Source of the DNA: Tepidisphaeraceae bacterium
GTDB taxonomy: Bacteria > Planctomycetota > Phycisphaerae > Tepidisphaerales > Tepidisphaeraceae
Length of the DNA stretch: 64,000 bases
Assembly: GCA_035998445.1 (NCBI GenBank)
Contig: DASYHQ010000041.1
Location: forward strand, 124,001 to 188,000
Direction: 5' to 3'
Shown in pieces: positions 8,760 through 16,623 of the stretch. Numbering within the stretch: the first letter of the stretch is position 1; every line of letters begins with the position of its first letter. The position numbers and the translations under genes were made by a program. The notes under the pieces are model-generated. The model did not search any database, had not been told where the DNA came from, and worked only from the letters and a program-made list of their open reading frames with translations.

Positions 8760-9557
8760 ATGAGCAGTCTTAAAACCCGCGTCCGTCCCATCCTCATCGC
8801 AACCGCCCTAACCACGACCGCTATGTCGATCGGATGCGCCAGTACGGGGCTGTCGTCCCGCGAGGTGCCGGGGCAGTCGCAGTCGACGTACATCCGTGCC
8901 CTCTACGATGCGCCGCTGCCCACCGGCCATGCCGGTGCCGATAGCCACGCCACAGCGCCCGCGGCGCCGCGACCCTTCCAAGGGCCGGCCAAGCTGGCGG
9001 TGGCGCAGGTGGGCGAGGTGGCGCCACCCGAGCCGCTGTTGAAGGGCCTGCGGGGCCATCCCCAGCAGTTCTCGCGCGTCGAGCCCGTGCCGGCGTTGCC
9101 TGAAGGGTACGAGTACTCCCGCGGCGGTCCGGTGCGCCCCACGGCGACCGATCACGCCCGCCGGCACATCGACACGCTCTGCGACATTGCCATTAGCATG
9201 AACATGGACTACCTGCTGCTGGTCGGCGGCACGATCGACCATGACACCAACGCCACGCCGTTGTCGATCCTGAACCTGACGATCATCGGCGCCTTCGTCA
9301 TTCCCAGCGACCAGACCCGCGCCCACGTGAAGGCGACCGGCGCCCTGATCGACCTGAAGACCCGCCAGGTCGTCTCGATCAGCTCCGCCGAGGTAAAGGG
9401 CGACCACCTCACGCCCGCCGTTTCGACCAACGCCGAACGCGTCCCACTCTTCAAACGCCTCGGCGACAAGGCCGCCGCCCAGCTGGCCGAGCAGGTTGCC
9501 GCCGACTGCCAAACGGACCACCGGGAGCCGGTCGTGCTGGGACCGAAGGGCGAGTGA
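8760..9557 (+). CDS. Lipoprotein of unknown function
   Basis: Predicted lipid-anchored envelope protein of 265 residues. The signal peptide ends in a lipobox (MSIGCAS, Cys at about 26). A Pro/Ala-rich linker runs to about residue 110. A globular C-terminal part contains YLLLVGGTIDHDTNATPLSILNL and GALIDLKTRQVVSISSAEV, a pattern of alternating strands reminiscent of small secreted proteins that test a stress-type metric; no family could be named. The following HEAT-repeat gene begins 12 bases after the stop, so the two probably form an operon. Confidence 0.7.
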   Translation: MSSLKTRVRPILIATALTTTAMSIGCASTGLSSREVPGQSQSTYIRALYDAPLPTGHAGADSHATAPAAPRPFQGPAKLAVAQVGEVAPPEPLLKGLRGHPQQFSRVEPVPALPEGYEYSRGGPVRPTATDHARRHIDTLCDIAISMNMDYLLLVGGTIDHDTNATPLSILNLTIIGAFVIPSDQTRAHVKATGALIDLKTRQVVSISSAEVKGDHLTPAVSTNAERVPLFKRLGDKAAAQLAEQVAADCQTDHREPVVLGPKGE

Positions 9558-9569
9558 CGTCGCCGGGCG

Positions 9570-11564
9570 ATGGCCTCAAGTCTGGGGCCCGCTGCGTCCG
9601 ATAACAATTTTGAGATGCTCGACCGACTGATCCATGCGCTGGCCTCGTCGAAGAACGGGGCCGCCGACGACGTGCTGCTGGAAGCGTTGCGCCTTGGCGT
9701 CGATCGGGAGAAGGCGGTCGCGATGGGGGGGCTGCTGAAGCGCGGCACCAACCGCGGGCTGGGGGGCATCATCTCGCAGTACGAGGCGCTGCCGGGCGAG
9801 TTGCAGGAACTGGTGATCGCCGAGATCAAGGTGTTTCACAGCGCGCTACGTGAGAGCGCCCGCGGCACGCAGGTGGGGCGGCGGTTGTCGGCGCTGCGGT
9901 TGATCGCCCAGGGGCGACAGGGAAAGCTGGCATACGTGCTGTCCGAACATCTGCACGACCCCGACGAGGCCGTCAGCAAGGCCGCGTGCGACGCGATGGC
10001 GGCGCTGGCGCGGTGGGCTGCGGGTGAGGTGAAGCGCCTGCAGGCCAGCACCGAGATCCGCATCGATTCGGCCGGTGAAAAGCTGCTGCCACCCGACCCG
10101 GCCCAGTTCACCGCTGACTACAAGAAACTCATCGAACAGCGCGGCGAAATCGAAGCCGCGGTCGCCCGGGCGATCGACATCCATCGCGGGCGCCACGGGT
10201 CGGAGCTGTTGCGCGCCGCGGTGCTGCTGGCCGACAATCCTCAGAGCAAGACGTTCGAGATCCTGCGCCTCACCAAGCATGGCGGGCAATCCCCCATGGT
10301 CCGCCGGCTGCAACAGGCGCCGGCCAGCGAGCACGTGCCCGCCTTCCTGCTGGCCGCCAGCGCCGGTGGGCTGCGGACGCACTTCGGCAACATCTTTTCG
10401 AACATCGACGAGTCGCCCGTGCTCGATGCGCTGCTGCGCAAGACGCACTGGTTGAAGGACCACGCGCTGCAGGCCTGCGTCCACCAGGTCACGCGCGGCG
10501 TGTGGTGGGACGACGCCACGCTGCTGAAGGACGCCAACCGCCGAAGCGCAAGTGAATCGGTGCGCATCGCCGAGTGGTTGAGCGCATCAGGCATGCACGA
10601 CGCGTTGCAGGACGAACGGCTGGAACGGCTGGCCGACATCTCCCGCGACGACGTCTCCGCCCGGCTGCGGTTGCTACGCATCGCGATGCGGCGCAAGCGC
10701 GGCGCCTCGGTGCGGCTGCTGACGAAGCTCATCGGTGATTCGGACGAACGCATCGCCCGCATGGCGGCGCGGGAGATCGTCCGGCGGCGCCCGGTGGACT
10801 ACGAGAACATCCTGCTGCAGCGCGTCAGCACCACGTCGCCCAGCGTTCGGCGCATCATCACTCGCGCGATCGGGCAGGTGGGGTTCGAGCACTTCTGGAA
10901 CCGCTTCGACCGCCTGCCGCGTCCCACGCGCCGCCAGGCCGGCCGGGCGATGCTGAAGATCATGCCCGACGCCATCGCACGGCTCGCGCGCAAGTTGGAG
11001 GCCGGCCCGCTCGAACAGAAGGTGAAGGCGATGCAGATCGCCGGCGAGCTGGAGCTGGGCGAGCCGCTTCGCATGCCGATCATGCGGTTGTGCGTCGATG
11101 CCAACCCGCGCCTGCGCAGCAAGGCGGTCAGCGTGATCACCTCGGCCACCACCGCACTGCCGGCGGCGCTGATCGACCGGTTGCTGAACGACATGGACGG
11201 CCGGGTGCGCGCCAACACGATCGAACTACTGGCCGTCAGCCGCCGCACGGAATTCCTGCCAATCCTGATGCAACGCGCCCGGGCCACCAGCCCCCGCGAG
11301 CGCGCCAACGCGATCAAGGCGCTGCACACGTTGCGCGTCGCCTCGGCGGTGGCGCAACTGCAGGCCATGCTGCGCGACGACCGCAGCGAACACCGCATCT
11401 CGGGCATGTGGGCGCTGCGATCGATGGGCCTGTGGCAACTGCTGAGCGAGGTCGGCCGCTTGGCCAAGTCCGACCCGAACGTGCGCGTGCGCCGCTACGC
11501 CATCACGATCCTGCGCGCCGCGGCCGAGCTGGCGGCGCAACAGAAAGTGGCCAAGGCGGGGTAA
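9570..11564 (+). CDS. HEAT-repeat protein
   Basis: A 664-residue protein without signal peptide or membrane segments, made almost wholly of paired amphipathic helices. Clear HEAT/armadillo-type units include DPDEAVSKAACDAMAALARW, DANPRLRSKAVSVITSA, DMDGRVRANTIELLAVS and SDPNVRVRRYAITILRAA. This fold is a protein-binding scaffold, and no catalytic motif is seen. A later ATG (9615, MLDRLIHALA) is a possible alternative start. It lies between a lipoprotein and a small membrane-anchored protein in the same direction, suggesting a common complex at the inner membrane (inference). Confidence 0.8.
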   Translation: MASSLGPAASDNNFEMLDRLIHALASSKNGAADDVLLEALRLGVDREKAVAMGGLLKRGTNRGLGGIISQYEALPGELQELVIAEIKVFHSALRESARGTQVGRRLSALRLIAQGRQGKLAYVLSEHLHDPDEAVSKAACDAMAALARWAAGEVKRLQASTEIRIDSAGEKLLPPDPAQFTADYKKLIEQRGEIEAAVARAIDIHRGRHGSELLRAAVLLADNPQSKTFEILRLTKHGGQSPMVRRLQQAPASEHVPAFLLAASAGGLRTHFGNIFSNIDESPVLDALLRKTHWLKDHALQACVHQVTRGVWWDDATLLKDANRRSASESVRIAEWLSASGMHDALQDERLERLADISRDDVSARLRLLRIAMRRKRGASVRLLTKLIGDSDERIARMAAREIVRRRPVDYENILLQRVSTTSPSVRRIITRAIGQVGFEHFWNRFDRLPRPTRRQAGRAMLKIMPDAIARLARKLEAGPLEQKVKAMQIAGELELGEPLRMPIMRLCVDANPRLRSKAVSVITSATTALPAALIDRLLNDMDGRVRANTIELLAVSRRTEFLPILMQRARATSPRERANAIKALHTLRVASAVAQLQAMLRDDRSEHRISGMWALRSMGLWQLLSEVGRLAKSDPNVRVRRYAITILRAAAELAAQQKVAKAG

Positions 11565-11599
11565 GTTGAAGGCGGAAGTAGATGCAGGAAGGAAACAAC

Positions 11600-12064
11600 A
11601 TGACCACGCGTTTCACGTGCATCGGTTCGATCGTTGCCCTGCTGTCGCCGGCGCCGCTTCTGGCGCAGGTGAAGCAGGAGGACGTCTTCCGAAGCATCAA
11701 CGACAGCATGACCAGTCAGGGCTCCAACGGCAGCTCGATCCTGCTATTGGTCGGTGGCGGTGTCGGCGTCCTGCTGCTGCTGGCGTTTCTGAGTCGCCGC
11801 GGTGAGAACGCGCCGGCCGTTCGCTCGGTCAACCACGCCGGCAAGCTGCTGCGCGAGGTGCGCAAGCAGATCGGCCTGAAGCCCGTCGAACTGAAGCAAC
11901 TGAAGCTGGTCGCCGACCAACTATCGAGCCACGACGGCGAGCCCGTCAGTCCACTGACGCTGATCGTCTGCCCGTCGGTGTTGGTGAAGGCCATCCAGAA
12001 CGAGAACCTGAAGATCGACCGGGCCGTGCTGAGCGGCCTGGTGAAGCGCATCAAGGTCGGCTAA
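11600..12064 (+). CDS. Membrane-anchored protein of unknown function
   Basis: About 154 residues. The ATG at 11600 is chosen because AGGAAGGA lies just before it; an upstream in-frame ATG (11582) would place that site inside the gene. There is a signal peptide (IVALLSPAPLLAQ), a short extracytoplasmic segment, one membrane helix (SSILLLVGGGVGVLLLLAFL) and a cytosolic tail of about 90 residues with Leu/Lys-rich helices (KLLREVRKQIGLKPVELKQLK). It follows the HEAT-repeat gene by 35 bases. No family is recognised. Confidence 0.7.
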   Translation: MTTRFTCIGSIVALLSPAPLLAQVKQEDVFRSINDSMTSQGSNGSSILLLVGGGVGVLLLLAFLSRRGENAPAVRSVNHAGKLLREVRKQIGLKPVELKQLKLVADQLSSHDGEPVSPLTLIVCPSVLVKAIQNENLKIDRAVLSGLVKRIKVG

Positions 12065-12095
12065 TTCCCCGCCGCCCCGCGTCCACTGTCCTCTC

Positions 12096-12670
12096 TTCTG
12101 TAGGACAGGCATTCCTGCCTGTCTCTCCCCCCGTATTCATTCTTCGGTCTTCTGTGGCAAAGGCATTCTTGCCTGCGTCTCTTATTTGGTGGGACAGACA
12201 TTCTTATCTGCCACGCAGCGCTAGCTGAGATGGCGAAGAGGCAGAGACGCGAAGGCGCGAAGGACGCGAAGGCGGACGCGAAGAAATGCGGGTGGTGTTG
12301 CGCCAACCCCGCGTCTTCTGCGCAGCGCGGGCGTAGAGATGGATAGCGTGCTCTTTGACAACTGAATAGCCGGCATCGTGGACATCCGCGTTCGCGTCGC
12401 GACCTACCGATGTTGCACAATGGTGCAAAATGGTGCACGGATTCGCGTTTTGCCTTACCCAGACCGCCGCCGCGAAGCGCACCTTCTTCTTCTTCGCGCT
12501 CCTTCGCGTCCGCCCTTCGCGTGCTTCGCGTTCGTATTTGCTTTCGTGGAGGCGCAATAGAGACGACGGAAAAGAGACACAGGCAAGAATGCCTATGCCA
12601 CAGTCAAGAGAATACGGGGGGAAACCGGACGGGGGGAGAGACAGGCAGGAATGCCTGTCCTACAGAAGAG
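12096..12670 (+). repeat. Modular mirror-symmetric composite element, copy A
   Basis: A 575-bp non-coding element filling most of the gap before rnpA. Outer modules 1 (GGACAGGCATTCCTGCCTGT), 2 (GGCATTCTTGCCTGCGTCTC) and 3 (GGGACAGACATTCTTATCTG) come in order from the left, then a GCGAAGG-rich module 4 (12246-12285). The core (about 12330-12475) follows. Modules 4, 2 and 1 then return as reverse complements (12492-12670). The core has TGCTCTTTGACA (12349-12360), like an rRNA-leader boxA, and three copies of a TGGTGCA-type word. The second copy is at 61069-61687 with its core on the other strand. ORFs through it are Arg/Cys-rich and not credible. Confidence 0.85.
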
Positions 12671-12732
12671 AGGGGGAGTGGCGGGGCGACTGTCGCTGGG
12701 GAGCGTGGGGTTCTAAGATGTAGCGGGTAACA

Positions 12733-13116
12733 ATGAACGTGCCGCTGCGGAACAACTTCCCTCGTCAGGCCATCCTGCGTGGCGTTGGCACGTTTGGCGC
12801 CATCATGGACCAGCGCGTGCGCGACACGCGCGGGCCGTTGGTGTTTCACACGGTGCCCGCGGCGGTGGGGGCGCAGTCGCGGCTGGGCATCAGCATCGGG
12901 CGGCGGGTGGGGAACGCGGTTGCCCGCAATCGCATAAAGCGCCTGTTGCGCGAGTCGTTCCGACTGGCGCGCAACGATTGGCCGGCGGCGTACGATGTTG
13001 TCGTCGTCGTGCGGCCGCACAAGCCGTTGGCGTTGATCGATTACCAACAACACCTGTCGGCCGGCATCGCCAAGATTCACAAGGTGTGGACATCTCGATC
13101 GAAGGCGCCAAGTTGA
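12733..13116 (+). CDS. rnpA: Ribonuclease P protein component
   Basis: Protein subunit that helps RNase P RNA to bind and cut the 5' leader of pre-tRNA. The family signature RNRIKRLLRESFR is at about residues 70-82, preceded by SRLGISIGRRVGNAVAR. The length of 127 residues is normal. It is followed by yidD with overlap, the usual bacterial arrangement, but rpmH (ribosomal protein L34), normally directly upstream, is missing. A repeat element occupies that place. I see no strong ribosome binding site before the ATG. Confidence 0.93.
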   Translation: MNVPLRNNFPRQAILRGVGTFGAIMDQRVRDTRGPLVFHTVPAAVGAQSRLGISIGRRVGNAVARNRIKRLLRESFRLARNDWPAAYDVVVVVRPHKPLALIDYQQHLSAGIAKIHKVWTSRSKAPS

Positions 13117-13319
13117 GTTGGCTGCTCATCCAACTCGTGCTGGTCTACCGGGCGACGCTGGCGCGGTTCATGGGCGGGCATTGCCGGTTTCACCCGTCGT
13201 GCAGCCAGTACGCGATCGACGCGATCCAGAAGCACGGCCCCTGGCGCGGGGCGTGGCGGGCAACCAAGCGCATCAGCCGTTGTCATCCGTGGGGCGGGTC
13301 AGGTTATGATCCGGCATGA
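13113..13319 (+). CDS. yidD: Membrane protein insertion efficiency factor
   Basis: Small amphipathic membrane-associated protein that aids YidC-dependent insertion. The family core is plain: YRATLARFMGGHCRFHPSCS, then YAIDAIQKHG and a final RCHPWGGSGYDP. The best start is TTG at 13113, which overlaps the rnpA stop and has GAAGG seven bases upstream, giving 68 residues; GTG at 13086 would add nine. yidC is not in the window. The stop overlaps the ATG of the next gene. Confidence 0.88.
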   Translation: MSWLLIQLVLVYRATLARFMGGHCRFHPSCSQYAIDAIQKHGPWRGAWRATKRISRCHPWGGSGYDPA

Positions 13320-14227
13320 TCTCACGGAAGCACGTCGGGCGCTGGGTCGCACTCATGGTCCTGTCGGCGTTCGTCATTGGGTGCGGTAGCGCCGGCCCGA
13401 AAGACTACGTGCCGACCGCAGAGCGATTCGCGCTGGAAGGGGACAAGGTCGAACCGAAGAACCCGGCCGAGCTGACGGTCTGCACGTTCAACCTGAGCGA
13501 GATGAAGACGCCGCAGTTGCTGGCCGAGGACGTACGGCTGATGCCGACGGTCGACGTCTGGATTTTGCAGGAAGTGCCACTGCCCCCACCCGGCGAGCCG
13601 CTTCAACCGACGATCGACAAGCTGCGGGCGCTACTGCCGGTCGGTGAATGGCACGGCGTGGTCGCGCGCATGAACCCGGCCGACGACAAGAAGCAGCTCG
13701 GCTGGGAAGGCCAGGCAACGCTCAGCCGGTTCCCGATCGGTGAGGCGCAGCTGTGGCGGCTGGAGGCGTCGGGCCCGAAGCGCCGGCGGGCGCTGGTGGC
13801 GCCGGTCGAGTCGCCGGTGGGGTCGCTTCAGGTCGTGAATACCGATCACGAGGTAAGCTTCCTCGATCCCGGTGATGGCAGCAGCAAGCAGGTCAGCGGG
13901 CTCATCTCGCAACTGCGCCGCAGTGGCGATGGACCGGCGGTGGTTGGCGGCGACTTCAACTCGGCGGGCAACGCGTTCCGCATGCGAACGAGCGCCAAGG
14001 ACGTCGACCGCATCATCAACGCCATGGCCGGCGCCGATTTCGTGCCACTGCCCGATCGCCCGGCTGCCGAGGCGGCGCCCACCTACAAGTTCTGGTTCGC
14101 CGGGGTGCAGTTGGATCACCTGTTCAGCCGCGGCCTGGAATGCGTGGAGTGGGACTCGCCGGTCACGTCCGGTTCGAAGCACCGGGCGGTCTGGGCCAAG
14201 TACAAGCTGGCGCCGAAGAAGGAGTAG
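13316..14227 (+). CDS. Lipoprotein with endonuclease/exonuclease/phosphatase fold
   Basis: Lipid-anchored member of the EEP superfamily (DNase I / sphingomyelinase / inositol phosphatase-like). The signal peptide ends in lipobox FVIGC (Cys about 23). Superfamily motifs are in order: TFNLSE near residue 56, WILQEV, VVNTDHE, GGDFNS and, at the C-terminus, LDHLF and SKHRAVW with the catalytic aspartate and histidine. It should therefore be a metal-dependent phosphodiesterase or nuclease outside the cytoplasm; the substrate is unknown. Its ATG overlaps the yidD stop, an unusual operon partner. Confidence 0.82.
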   Translation: MISRKHVGRWVALMVLSAFVIGCGSAGPKDYVPTAERFALEGDKVEPKNPAELTVCTFNLSEMKTPQLLAEDVRLMPTVDVWILQEVPLPPPGEPLQPTIDKLRALLPVGEWHGVVARMNPADDKKQLGWEGQATLSRFPIGEAQLWRLEASGPKRRRALVAPVESPVGSLQVVNTDHEVSFLDPGDGSSKQVSGLISQLRRSGDGPAVVGGDFNSAGNAFRMRTSAKDVDRIINAMAGADFVPLPDRPAAEAAPTYKFWFAGVQLDHLFSRGLECVEWDSPVTSGSKHRAVWAKYKLAPKKE

Positions 14228-14276
14228 CGGGTGCGCGGGTGAGACAGGGGGCCCGCGCCGCCCTACAATCGATGTT

Positions 14277-14867
14277 ATGTCTCCCGTTCGCGCGTACTTC
14301 GCCAACATCTTCGACACGGTCAGCTCGATCGTCACGGGGCTCCGCATCACGCTGAAGTATTGCGTGCAGCGGACGGTCACGGTGCAGTATCCCGAGCGCA
14401 AGCTGTCGTTCGCGCCGCGCTACCGCGGCATTCATGAGTTCGAGGCCGAGAAGTGCATCGCCTGCGACATGTGCGCCAAGGCGTGCCCGGTCGACTGCAT
14501 CTACATCGACAAGTCCGGCCCGCGGCGCATCGACAAGAACACCGGCATCATCGACGAGAACGACCCGAAGAACGGCAAGCTGATCCGGTTCGCGATCGAC
14601 TACAGCAAGTGCCTGTTCTGCGCCCTTTGCACCGAACCGTGCCCGACGCTCTGCATTCACATGGGCAAGCTGCACGACCTGTCGGGCTACAGCCGCGACG
14701 ACGTGGTGGTTGAGTTCGCCGAGTTGGCCAAGCAGGGCCAGCGGACGCCGTTGCCACTGTGGATGGAGCGTAACAAGGACAGCATCGGCTGGGTGAAGGA
14801 CGAGCACGACCGCGTGAAAGCCGGCCGGCTCGCGACGACGGCGGCGGATATCCCGGTGATTAAATAA
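14277..14867 (+). CDS. nuoI: NADH-quinone oxidoreductase subunit I
   Basis: Two-[4Fe-4S] ferredoxin-like subunit of respiratory complex I, passing electrons in the peripheral arm. Both clusters are intact: CIACDMCAKACP (about residues 62-73) and CLFCALCTEPCP (about 116-127). The N-terminal amphipathic part (RAYFANIFDTVSSIVTGL) and the YPERK motif fit the family, and 196 residues is normal. ATG 14277 is used although the frame stays open upstream. No other nuo gene is in the window, so it is detached from the usual cluster. Confidence 0.92.
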   Translation: MSPVRAYFANIFDTVSSIVTGLRITLKYCVQRTVTVQYPERKLSFAPRYRGIHEFEAEKCIACDMCAKACPVDCIYIDKSGPRRIDKNTGIIDENDPKNGKLIRFAIDYSKCLFCALCTEPCPTLCIHMGKLHDLSGYSRDDVVVEFAELAKQGQRTPLPLWMERNKDSIGWVKDEHDRVKAGRLATTAADIPVIK

Positions 14868-14885
14868 CGCCGTAGGTACTACGGT

Positions 14886-14925
14886 CCCTCACCAATGTTC
14901 CCATGGGAGAGGCTTGGTGAGGGAG
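14886..14925. repeat. Family D hairpin, single arm
   Basis: CCCTCACCAA and TTGGTGAGGG flank an inner part with GGGAGAGG, giving one hairpin just behind nuoI. It may also serve as the transcript end. Fuller copies are at 48518 and 50525. Confidence 0.6.
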
Positions 14926-14979
14926 ATTTCGGTTTGCCCGCTGGTTGATGAAGCCCCGCGTGCGACTGCCGCGCCAGTT

Positions 14980-15080
14980 GTCATCCCGATGGGAGCTTTG
15001 GCGACCTGAGGGATCTCGACTGACTGACGATACGGGCCATGGGAGATTCCTCAGGTCGGCAAGCCTCCGCTCGTGATGCC
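14980..15080. repeat. Family F inverted-repeat element, copy 1
   Basis: Left arm GTCATCCCGATGGGAGC...GACCTGAGGGATCTC and right arm, its imperfect reverse complement, ending in GTGATGCC. Length is about 101 bp. It occupies the 340-base gap between nuoI and uppS with the family D hairpin; nothing coding is seen there. A second copy lies at 49409-49511. Confidence 0.8.
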
Positions 15081-15208
15081 GATTTGCGTGAGGCACCAAG
15101 GTCTTTTGCTGTCATCACGCGCGCGTGTTCGAGACGGGGCAAGCTCATCTACCGAAGGCAACTCTGCCCTTTGCCTTCCAGAGTCTTTTGTAGTCCAATT
15201 TCCGCCCC

Positions 15209-15976
15209 ATGGTAGACCTGCGTGACATTCCGCCACAGAAGTTTCCCCGTCACATCGCGATCATAATGGATGGCAATGGCCGCTGGGCGGTGAATCGGGG
15301 GCTGGAGCGGGTGCGCGGGCACGAGCGGGGGGCCAACGTCGTCGTCGACATCGTCAATGAGTGCGCCGACCTGCGCAAGTCGCACGGCGGGCCGGACTTC
15401 CTCACGCTCTACTCGTTCAGCCTGGAAAACTGGAAGCGTCCCATGGAGGAAGTGGCGTTCCTCATGCAGATGTACATCGATTACCTCCGCCAACAGCGGC
15501 CGATCATGATGCGCAACAACGTGCGCTTCCAGCAGATCGGCCGGCTCGACCAGTTGCCTGACCCGGTGCTGGACGAGATGAACATCACGCTGGAAGAGAC
15601 GAAGAACAACACTGGGCTAACGCTGGTGCTGGCGCTGAACTACGGCAGCCGGGCCGAGATCACCGACGCGGTGCGCGCGATCGCGGAGAAGGTGGCGCAG
15701 GGGCAGATCGATCCGCGGGACGTGTCGGAGCAGATGATCGCCCAGCACCTGTACACCGCCCACATGCCCGACCCGGACCTGCTGATCCGCACCGCCGGTG
15801 AGATGCGCGTCAGCAACTACTTGCTCTGGCAGATCAGCTACGCCGAGCTATACGTCAGCGACGTACTTTGGCCTGATTTCGCGGCGCCGGACCTGCACAA
15901 GGCAATCGCGTCGTTCGCGAAGCGCAATCGGCGGTTTGGCGCGCTGGATCACACCAATACGCTGCGATCCATCTGA
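15209..15976 (+). CDS. uppS: Isoprenyl transferase (undecaprenyl diphosphate synthase)
   Basis: cis-Prenyltransferase that lengthens farnesyl diphosphate with isopentenyl diphosphate to the lipid carrier for cell-wall and glycan synthesis. All family motifs are present: HIAIIMDGNGRWA (catalytic Asp about residue 23), RGHERGA, LYSFSLENWKRP, and the C-terminal PDPDLLIRTAGEMRVSNYLLWQ and ELYVSDVLWPDF. The length of 255 residues is typical. cdsA, its usual downstream neighbour, is 650 bases further on, separated by a small gene on the other strand. Confidence 0.96.
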   Translation: MVDLRDIPPQKFPRHIAIIMDGNGRWAVNRGLERVRGHERGANVVVDIVNECADLRKSHGGPDFLTLYSFSLENWKRPMEEVAFLMQMYIDYLRQQRPIMMRNNVRFQQIGRLDQLPDPVLDEMNITLEETKNNTGLTLVLALNYGSRAEITDAVRAIAEKVAQGQIDPRDVSEQMIAQHLYTAHMPDPDLLIRTAGEMRVSNYLLWQISYAELYVSDVLWPDFAAPDLHKAIASFAKRNRRFGALDHTNTLRSI

Positions 15977-16044
15977 TCGCTGGTCCGGAGAAGATGTTCC
16001 ATCGCGCCGGCCCTCGCCGAGGGGGAGGGCGTGCGGTGAGGGAG

Positions 16045-16085
16045 ACGGGGGATAGACAGGCAAAAATGCCTGTCCTCCAGAAGAG
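16045..16085. repeat. Solitary module 1 of the composite element
   Basis: GACAGGCAAAAATGCCTGTC hairpin flanked by CTCCAGAAGAG, matching the outermost module of the composite elements at 12096 and 61069. A second hairpin-forming GC-rich stretch (GCCCTC...GAGGGC) lies just before it, behind uppS. Confidence 0.75.
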
Positions 16086-16115
16086 CGGCGACGCCGAGCG
16101 GCTTACGCCGCGGGA

Positions 16116-16475
16116 TCACTTGTCCTTCGGCGCCTGGTACTTCCAGTAGTATCCCACGTGATCGCCGCCCGGCAGGGGGATTTCGATGTCTTCCAGCAGC
16201 GGCTTGCCCGCCGAGGTGTTCTGGCGTTGGGCGAAGGCAACGACCTGTCCACCAATGCTGCGGAAGCCGAAGCGGGCGCGGCGCACGAGCGTGATGCGAT
16301 AGATCGGGTTCGGCGTGTCGGCGGCGTACAGCAGGTACTGGCCGGGTTCGTCGGCGGTGGCGGCGAGGGGGAGCGGGCGGTTGGGCTCGAACCGCGACAG
16401 GACGCGATCTTCCTTAGCGCAACCGGCGACCGCCAGGAACAAAACCAACGCTGAAGCGATCGATGCAATTCGCAT
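16116..16475 (-). CDS. Small lipoprotein of unknown function
   Basis: A 119-residue protein with a clear lipoprotein signal (ASALVLFLAVAGC, Cys about 19). The mature part contains DEPGQYLLYAADTPNPIYR and LPGGDHVGYYWKYQAPK, likely a small beta-rich fold. No family is recognised. It is transcribed against uppS and cdsA and splits that conserved pair, which suggests late insertion of this gene. It is divergent from cdsA with a spacer of about 150 bases. Confidence 0.7.
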   Translation of the reverse strand: MRIASIASALVLFLAVAGCAKEDRVLSRFEPNRPLPLAATADEPGQYLLYAADTPNPIYRITLVRRARFGFRSIGGQVVAFAQRQNTSAGKPLLEDIEIPLPGGDHVGYYWKYQAPKDK

Positions 16476-16623
16476 GGGACAAGGTCTCCTGTATACCAGC
16501 GGACTCTAGCCTGAGCCGCGCGGGCTGGCAACTTACACAATCGTCATCGCCATTGCGCGCCTGACAGCGCAACGGCGGAAAGTTGCCCGCCGCGCACCCA
16601 CGGGGTATAGACGCGAACACAAG

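Noticed and set aside
12339-12376. Remnant of an rRNA operon leader
   Set aside because: Only the boxA-like word fits. There is no 16S sequence, boxB or tRNA spacer nearby, so it is reported as similarity and not as an rRNA feature.
12204-12730. ORFs with QECLCHRR-like words
   Set aside because: They read through the composite element modules. Cys/Arg-rich and unrelated to any family.
12065-12732. rpmH before rnpA
   Set aside because: No frame encodes the short basic L34 protein in this interval; it holds only the composite element.
13872-14276. Long N-terminal extension of nuoI
   Set aside because: The frame is open upstream but overlaps the EEP lipoprotein gene, and its translation is Arg/Ser-rich. 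The family start is at 14277.
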